Source: Methylovirgula sp963708155 (GTDB lineage: Bacteria > Pseudomonadota > Alphaproteobacteria > Rhizobiales > Beijerinckiaceae). Taken from it: DNA of 64,000 nt. The stretch lies in NCBI GenBank assembly GCA_963708155.1, contig OY970183.1, positions 496,001 to 560,000 on the forward strand, written 5' to 3'. Shown one piece after another: positions 59,710 to 64,000 of the stretch. The notes below the pieces were generated by a model. It was not told where the DNA came from. It did no database searches and saw nothing but the letters and a program-made list of their open reading frames with translations. Every line of letters starts with the position of its first letter. The first letter of the stretch is position 1. Position numbers and translations under genes: made by a program.

Positions 59710-61992
59710 ATGATTTTTCTGTCTCCGGGATTTAGCAAACGCAAGGTTCGAGAGGCTTACATGGCTGCTCGGCGCCAAGCGCTTCGTTTTCCATGGGTGG
59801 TTTGCGGACTGGGCCTTGGCCTTACCGCTATCAGCCTTACCTGGATTGTTCTGCCGGAGCCCGATTTCGACGGCACCGCGCCGGCCCGCGCCCATATGGT
59901 CTCCTGGTTCGGCTCGTTGCTGAACGAGGCCATGGCGGGGCTCGAACAATTTGCCGAATCCGGCCGTGCGCACGGGCCGGAGACAGCACGGCGGGAAAGC
60001 CCGCCCCTCCCGCCAATCGATATCGGCCAGCAGCTCGGCCTCGACCTCACCGGCCTGCGCGAGGCGCTTCCCTATTATAAGGCCGGCGATCTGACGCAGG
60101 GCGACGCCCAGGCCACGCGCGTCACCGATCCGATCGTCCGCACCGCGCTCGAATGGGTCGCGCTGCGCAATTCGCGCGATGCGGGGCAAGACCGCTTCCA
60201 CGCCTTTCTCATTGCGCATCCCGATTGGCCGGCGCGCGATTTCCTTGTCCGGCGGATCGAAACCGGCTTTTACCAGAACCATTCCGACCCGGTCCTGATC
60301 GACAATTTCTTCGCCACGCGCCAACCGCAGACTGCGCTCGGCAAACTGGCGGAGGCCCGCGCCCTGCGCGAGCAGGGCAAGGACGCCGAAGCGCAGGCGC
60401 TGGTGCGCGATGTCTGGCGCCATTCCGATCTGATGGCGTCGCTCGAAGCGCATGTGCGCAGCGAATTCGGCGCCTATCTCAGCGCGGCGGATTATAAGGC
60501 GCGCGCGGACCGCCTGCTCTATGAGGAAGACAATGCGGGCGGCCTGCGCAATGCCGTGCTCGCAGGGCCGGACGAAGTCGTCCTGGCGCGCCTGCTCGCT
60601 GCCACGAACGACGATACGACAACCGACGCGATGTTCGACGCCGTGCCGCCGGACCTGCGGCACGATCCGGCTTTCCTCTACGCCCGAATCCACAAGCTGC
60701 GGCATGAGGACAAGATCGTTCAGGCGGCCGCGCTCATGCTCGCCGCGCCACGCGATCCCGCCGTGCTGATCGACGGCGATGCTTGGTGGATCGAGCGGCG
60801 GCTTTTGGCCCGCAAGCTGCTCGATGCCGGCGATCCGGCGACCGCTTATGAAATCTGCAACGAACAGGCGGCGGAATCGAACGAAACCCGCATCGACGCC
60901 GAATTCCATACCGGCTGGATCGCCCTGCGTTTCCTCAACGATCCGGTGCGGGCCGCGCATCATTTCGCCATCGCGGCCAGTCTTGCGCAAACGCCGATCT
61001 CTATCGCAAGGATTTCCTATTGGCAGGGCCGCGCGGCCGAAATCTCCCAGACCGACGATGCCGATTTGCGGGCCAAAGCCTTCTACGAGAAAGCGGCGGA
61101 AAGGGCATCGACCTACTATGGCCAGCTCGCGCGCGCGCGGCTCGGCCTGCGCACGATCGCGCTGCGGAGCCTCCCGGCGCCGGTGCCGCCGCGCTCGCAG
61201 CGCGACGAAGCCGTGCGCATCGTCGAACTTTTCTTCGCCATCGGCGAGAAGGATCTCGCCATGGCGCTGGCAAGCAGCGCCGCCGACCATTTGACCAACC
61301 CGCCACAGATCGCCGCTCTGGCCGAGGTCGTCGCCGCTCAGCACAACGCGCACGATTCCCTCATCATCGGCAAAGAGCTGGCTCAGCGCGGCATATCGAT
61401 CGATGCCCTCGCCTACCCGACCTATGGCATCCCGGCCTATACGCCGGTCGCGGATTCGGCGCCGCCGGCCATCGTCTATGCCATCGCCCGGCAAGAAAGC
61501 GCCTTCGATGCGCATGCCGTCTCCTCCGCCGGGGCGCGCGGGCTGATGCAGATGATCCTCTCGACCGCCAAGCGCACCGCCGAGCGGGTGAAGATGGATT
61601 TCGATGCAGGACGATTGCTGAGCGACGCCGCCTTCAGCGCCAAGCTTGGCGCGGCGCATCTCGGCGAGCTGTTCGAGGAGCAGCGCGGCTCGCCGATCCT
61701 CGTTTTCGCCGCCTATAACGCCGGCGGCCGGCATGTGAAGGAATGGATCGATGCCTACGGCGATCCGCGCACGCCGGGCGTCGATCCGATCGATTGGGTC
61801 GAGCGCATCCCCTTCACCGAAACACGCAACTACGTGCAGCGCGTGATGGAGAACTGGGCGATGTACCGGGCGAGCTTCGCGGCGCTCGATGAGGCCAAAG
61901 CCGAGACGGCGAAGAGCGTGGCGGCGAAAGCCGGCGCCGCCAAGGCCGCGCCGCAAACCGATGTCGCCCTCGGCGATCCGGCGAAGCTCTGA
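59710..61992 (+). CDS. slt: Soluble lytic murein transglycosylase
   Basis: Cleaves glycan strands of peptidoglycan to 1,6-anhydro products. 760 residues; ATG 59710, or 59761 (MAARRQALRFPWVV), which is closer to the membrane/signal segment VVCGLGLGLTAISLTWIVL. A long superhelical TPR-like middle precedes the catalytic SLT domain: YAIARQESAFDAHAVSSAGA with the catalytic Glu, RGLMQMILSTAKRTA and VFAAYNAGGRHVKEWI. The end is Lys/Ala-rich. Divergent from dapA. Confidence 0.92.
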   Translation: MIFLSPGFSKRKVREAYMAARRQALRFPWVVCGLGLGLTAISLTWIVLPEPDFDGTAPARAHMVSWFGSLLNEAMAGLEQFAESGRAHGPETARRESPPLPPIDIGQQLGLDLTGLREALPYYKAGDLTQGDAQATRVTDPIVRTALEWVALRNSRDAGQDRFHAFLIAHPDWPARDFLVRRIETGFYQNHSDPVLIDNFFATRQPQTALGKLAEARALREQGKDAEAQALVRDVWRHSDLMASLEAHVRSEFGAYLSAADYKARADRLLYEEDNAGGLRNAVLAGPDEVVLARLLAATNDDTTTDAMFDAVPPDLRHDPAFLYARIHKLRHEDKIVQAAALMLAAPRDPAVLIDGDAWWIERRLLARKLLDAGDPATAYEICNEQAAESNETRIDAEFHTGWIALRFLNDPVRAAHHFAIAASLAQTPISIARISYWQGRAAEISQTDDADLRAKAFYEKAAERASTYYGQLARARLGLRTIALRSLPAPVPPRSQRDEAVRIVELFFAIGEKDLAMALASSAADHLTNPPQIAALAEVVAAQHNAHDSLIIGKELAQRGISIDALAYPTYGIPAYTPVADSAPPAIVYAIARQESAFDAHAVSSAGARGLMQMILSTAKRTAERVKMDFDAGRLLSDAAFSAKLGAAHLGELFEEQRGSPILVFAAYNAGGRHVKEWIDAYGDPRTPGVDPIDWVERIPFTETRNYVQRVMENWAMYRASFAALDEAKAETAKSVAAKAGAAKAAPQTDVALGDPAKL

Positions 61993-62087
61993 AGCGGAGC
62001 AGATAACCGGCCGACGCTCAAGTTCTCAACGGCGAAGAGTATGGTAGAAAGGGCTTCCCGCCCTCTGCCAACCTGGTTTCGCACTAT

Positions 62088-62975
62088 ATGGCTCGCACGA
62101 CTTACGCCGATCGGTTTGTCAGCGCACCGGACGGCCTGCGGCTGCATTTGCGCGATTACGGCAGCCCGCTCGATCCCGGTTTGCCTGTCGTCTGCCTGCC
62201 GGGCCTCGCCCGCAACGCCGCTGATTTTGGGCCGCTGGCGGAGGCGTTGGCTGGGGGCGCGGCCAGGCAGAAGCGGCGCGTCGTCGCCCTCGATTATCGC
62301 GGCCGCGGCGAATCCGCTTATGATCCCGACTGGCGCCATTATGACGTGCCCGTCGAAAGCGCCGATATTCTCGCACAACTCGCCGCGGTCGAAATTCACG
62401 AAGCGATCTTCGTCGGCACCTCGCGCGGCGGCCTGCATATCGCTGTGCTCGCGGCAGCCCGCCCGGCCCTGGTGCGCGGCGCCGTGCTCAACGATTTCGG
62501 TCCGGTAATTGAACTGCAGGGTCTTACCCGCATCCGCCAATATCTGCGCCATCCGGCCGCGCCGAATTCACTCGCCGACGGAATGGATTACATCCGCAAG
62601 ATGATGAGCGCGCATTTCACCGCGCTGAGCGAAGCTGAAATTGAGGCTTATGCCCGCGCGTCGTTTCAGAAGGCTGACGGCACGTTCGGCGCAACCTTCG
62701 ATCCGAACCTGGTGAAGCCTCTCGAGGCCCTGCGTCTCGATACGCCTCTGCCCGAGCTCTGGGGTCTTTTTGCGAGCCTTGCCGATGTGCCTCTACTCGC
62801 TATCCGTGGCAGCAATTCCGACCTTCTCTCGCCGGAGACTTTCGTCGAAATGACCAGGCGCCACAAGAATTGCGCGACCTATGTGGTTGAGGGACAAGGC
62901 CACCCGCCGCTGCTCAGGGATGCTGCCGCGATTGCCCGCGTCAGCGCCTTCGTGGCCGAGGCGGAACTGGCCTAG
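62088..62975 (+). CDS. Alpha/beta hydrolase
   Basis: 295 residues. Oxyanion region PVVCLPGLARNAADFGPLAE, nucleophile elbow IFVGTSRGGLHIAVLAAARP with Ser, acid residue near LLAIRGSNSDLLSPETF and final His in VVEGQGHPPLLRD. The substrate is unknown. It follows slt by about 95 bases on the same strand. Confidence 0.9.
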   Translation: MARTTYADRFVSAPDGLRLHLRDYGSPLDPGLPVVCLPGLARNAADFGPLAEALAGGAARQKRRVVALDYRGRGESAYDPDWRHYDVPVESADILAQLAAVEIHEAIFVGTSRGGLHIAVLAAARPALVRGAVLNDFGPVIELQGLTRIRQYLRHPAAPNSLADGMDYIRKMMSAHFTALSEAEIEAYARASFQKADGTFGATFDPNLVKPLEALRLDTPLPELWGLFASLADVPLLAIRGSNSDLLSPETFVEMTRRHKNCATYVVEGQGHPPLLRDAAAIARVSAFVAEAELA

Positions 62976-63051
62976 GCGGGAAAACACCGCCTCCGAACAG
63001 TGCTTGCGCCTTGCCATCGGGCCGGGCCTCGGGCATATGGTCCCCACCGCT

Positions 63052-63145
63052 GGAGACGTGGCCGAGAGGCTGAAGGCGGCGGTTTGCTAAACCGTTATAG
63101 GGTTGTAAAGCCCTATCGAGGGTTCGAATCCCTCCGTCTCCGCCA
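63052..63145 (+). tRNA. tRNA-Ser (anticodon GCT), CCA encoded
   Basis: Class II cloverleaf: acceptor GGAGACG/CGTCTCC, anticodon loop TTTGCTAAA giving GCT, a long variable arm (GTTATAGGGTTGTAAAGCCC region), T-loop GGTTCGAATCC and a genome-encoded CCA at 63143-63145. Confidence 0.97.
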
Positions 63146-63208
63146 TTATAGCAGCGAAATAGATAACCCTCTCGGACTCAAAATGATCTCACGGATCATA
63201 TTTGGCGA

Positions 63209-63225
63209 AGGCTAAGAAATAGCCT
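63209..63225 (+). terminator. Short hairpin after tRNA-Ser
   Basis: AGGCTA (63209-63214), loop AGAAA, TAGCCT (63220-63225), followed by CCTTGTTG. It is probably the transcript end of tRNA-Ser, though the T-run is weak. The rest of the 199-base gap to the barrel gene shows no gene. Confidence 0.5.
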
Positions 63226-63344
63226 CCTTGTTGTCGCTACGTCACAGGCGAACAAAATCGACTTTTCCGATCCTTACGGCGCTAGGCGTACAACCCGGGC
63301 GCGCGTAAATTCGCCGCCTATTTTTAAAATGTTAGGGGCGAAAA

Positions 63345-64000
63345 ATGCTTCGCAGCATGATCATTTCCTCGGCTGCGCTTGTCGCAATTTCGGCTGCCGC
63401 CGCCGCCGCCGATCTGCCCAGCACCAAGGGTGAGCCGGCCTATGTTCCGCCCCCGCCGGCTTTTTCCTGGACCGGGTTCTATGTCGGCGTGAACGCTGGT
63501 GGCGCATGGGGAAATCTCGATCCGCGAACCTCCACGGTGTATTCCGACGAGGGCTATTTTGCCGAAACAAGCGCCGCGGCTGTTAATGCGGTCGGCCAGC
63601 CGGCCGGACGGGCCAGTGGTTTCACGGGCGGCGGTCAAATTGGCTACAATTGGCAATTAAACAGCGTTGTCATCGGTCTAGAAACCGATTTCGATTACCT
63701 GCACGCCCACGCGAACGAGAGCGCTAGCGCCGTTTATCCTGATTATGCGCCCTCCGTATTTAACGTAAGCACTTCATCGACAGTCGACTGGCTTTGGACG
63801 CTGCGTCCGCGCCTTGGCTTCTTGGTCGTGCCAAATCTTCTTGTCTATGCGACGGGTGGCCTCGCGCTTTCGGAGGCCCACTCCAGCTTCCAGTTTACGG
63901 ACGATTATTTCGGAGGCGCGTCAGCATCGGGAGGATTGTCCGGTACACGCGTCGGCTGGACTGTCGGCGGCGGTATCGAATATGCGCTCACACAAAACTG
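63345..64000 (+). CDS. Outer-membrane beta-barrel protein, Omp25/Omp31-like (3' end outside window)
   Basis: At least 218 residues. Signal peptide MLRSMIISSAALVAISAAAA ending AAA-AADLP, the typical AADLP start of the mature protein, then WTGFYVGVNAGGAWGNLDP, GFTGGGQIGYNWQLNSVVIG, VDWLWTLRPRLGFLVVPNLL and VGWTVGGGIEYAL. This matches the opacity/Omp25-like 8-strand porin-type family abundant in Rhizobiales. ATG at 63345 follows AGGGGCG. The C-terminal strand and terminal Phe are beyond the window. Confidence 0.9.
   Translation, partial: MLRSMIISSAALVAISAAAAAADLPSTKGEPAYVPPPPAFSWTGFYVGVNAGGAWGNLDPRTSTVYSDEGYFAETSAAAVNAVGQPAGRASGFTGGGQIGYNWQLNSVVIGLETDFDYLHAHANESASAVYPDYAPSVFNVSTSSTVDWLWTLRPRLGFLVVPNLLVYATGGLALSEAHSSFQFTDDYFGGASASGGLSGTRVGWTVGGGIEYALTQN

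Overview
The window reads as chromosomal DNA of a GC-rich alphaproteobacterium of the order Hyphomicrobiales (Rhizobiales). Support comes from an alpha-type RNase E with an acidic insert in its S1 domain, an ihfA-merR pair, an LdtR/L,D-transpeptidase/DUF6163 neighbourhood and the conserved rpoZ-rel-pdxJ-acpS-lepB-rnc-era run. A pqqA-type peptide gene hints at a PQQ-using, possibly methylotrophic lineage such as Beijerinckiaceae; that family-level guess is inference. No insertion sequence, CRISPR array or phage gene was seen.

Layout. 1-10.5 kb: PBP1A (cut by the window start), amidase AmiC, a long structured leader and rne, a DODA-type dioxygenase, a GH25 lysozyme lipoprotein, thrS. 10.6-16.8 kb: a small conserved protein, tRNA-Pro(GGG), and the minus-strand lipid run cbp3-DUF177-plsX-fabH followed by ihfA-merR, with bamE divergent. 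16.8-24.2 kb: hppA, thiL, then an inserted retron-like cassette (reverse transcriptase, structured 179-nt gap, PRTase plus winged-helix protein), then nusB and ribH. 24.3-30 kb: an outer-membrane barrel, DinB-fold protein, ribE, ribD, nrdR and glyA. 30-34.4 kb: L,D-transpeptidase, LdtR, a membrane protein and a HIBYL-CoA hydrolase-like enzyme. 34.5-41.9 kb: hemB, a GPP34-like gene and a STAS gene followed by a relic of a hemB 3' end, a histidine-rich exported protein, VanX-like dipeptidase, RDD protein, bpt and a TPR-methyltransferase. 42-49.4 kb: parC, a glycosyltransferase, recO, an OmpR-type regulator and its kinase, and pqqA. 49.4-64 kb: era, rnc, lepB, acpS, pdxJ, rel, rpoZ, then a NYN protein, family-5 UDG, VOC protein, smpB, dapA, Slt, an alpha/beta hydrolase, tRNA-Ser(GCT) and a truncated outer-membrane barrel.

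The standout locus is 20.35-22.94 kb. The reverse transcriptase has retron-style motifs (QGAPTSP, YSDD), its partner joins a PRPP-binding-type motif to a C-terminal winged helix, and the gap between them folds into three short hairpins followed by one long bulged hairpin, the layout expected of an msr-msd RNA.

A second theme is sequence quality. At least ten genes, several normally essential (mrcA, rne, thrS, ribH, ribE, ribD, glyA, era), carry single-base shifts, nearly all insertions, with the protein sequence otherwise intact. Frameshifts in this window should be treated as probable sequencing or assembly errors first. Coordinates of affected genes span the whole gene including the shift.
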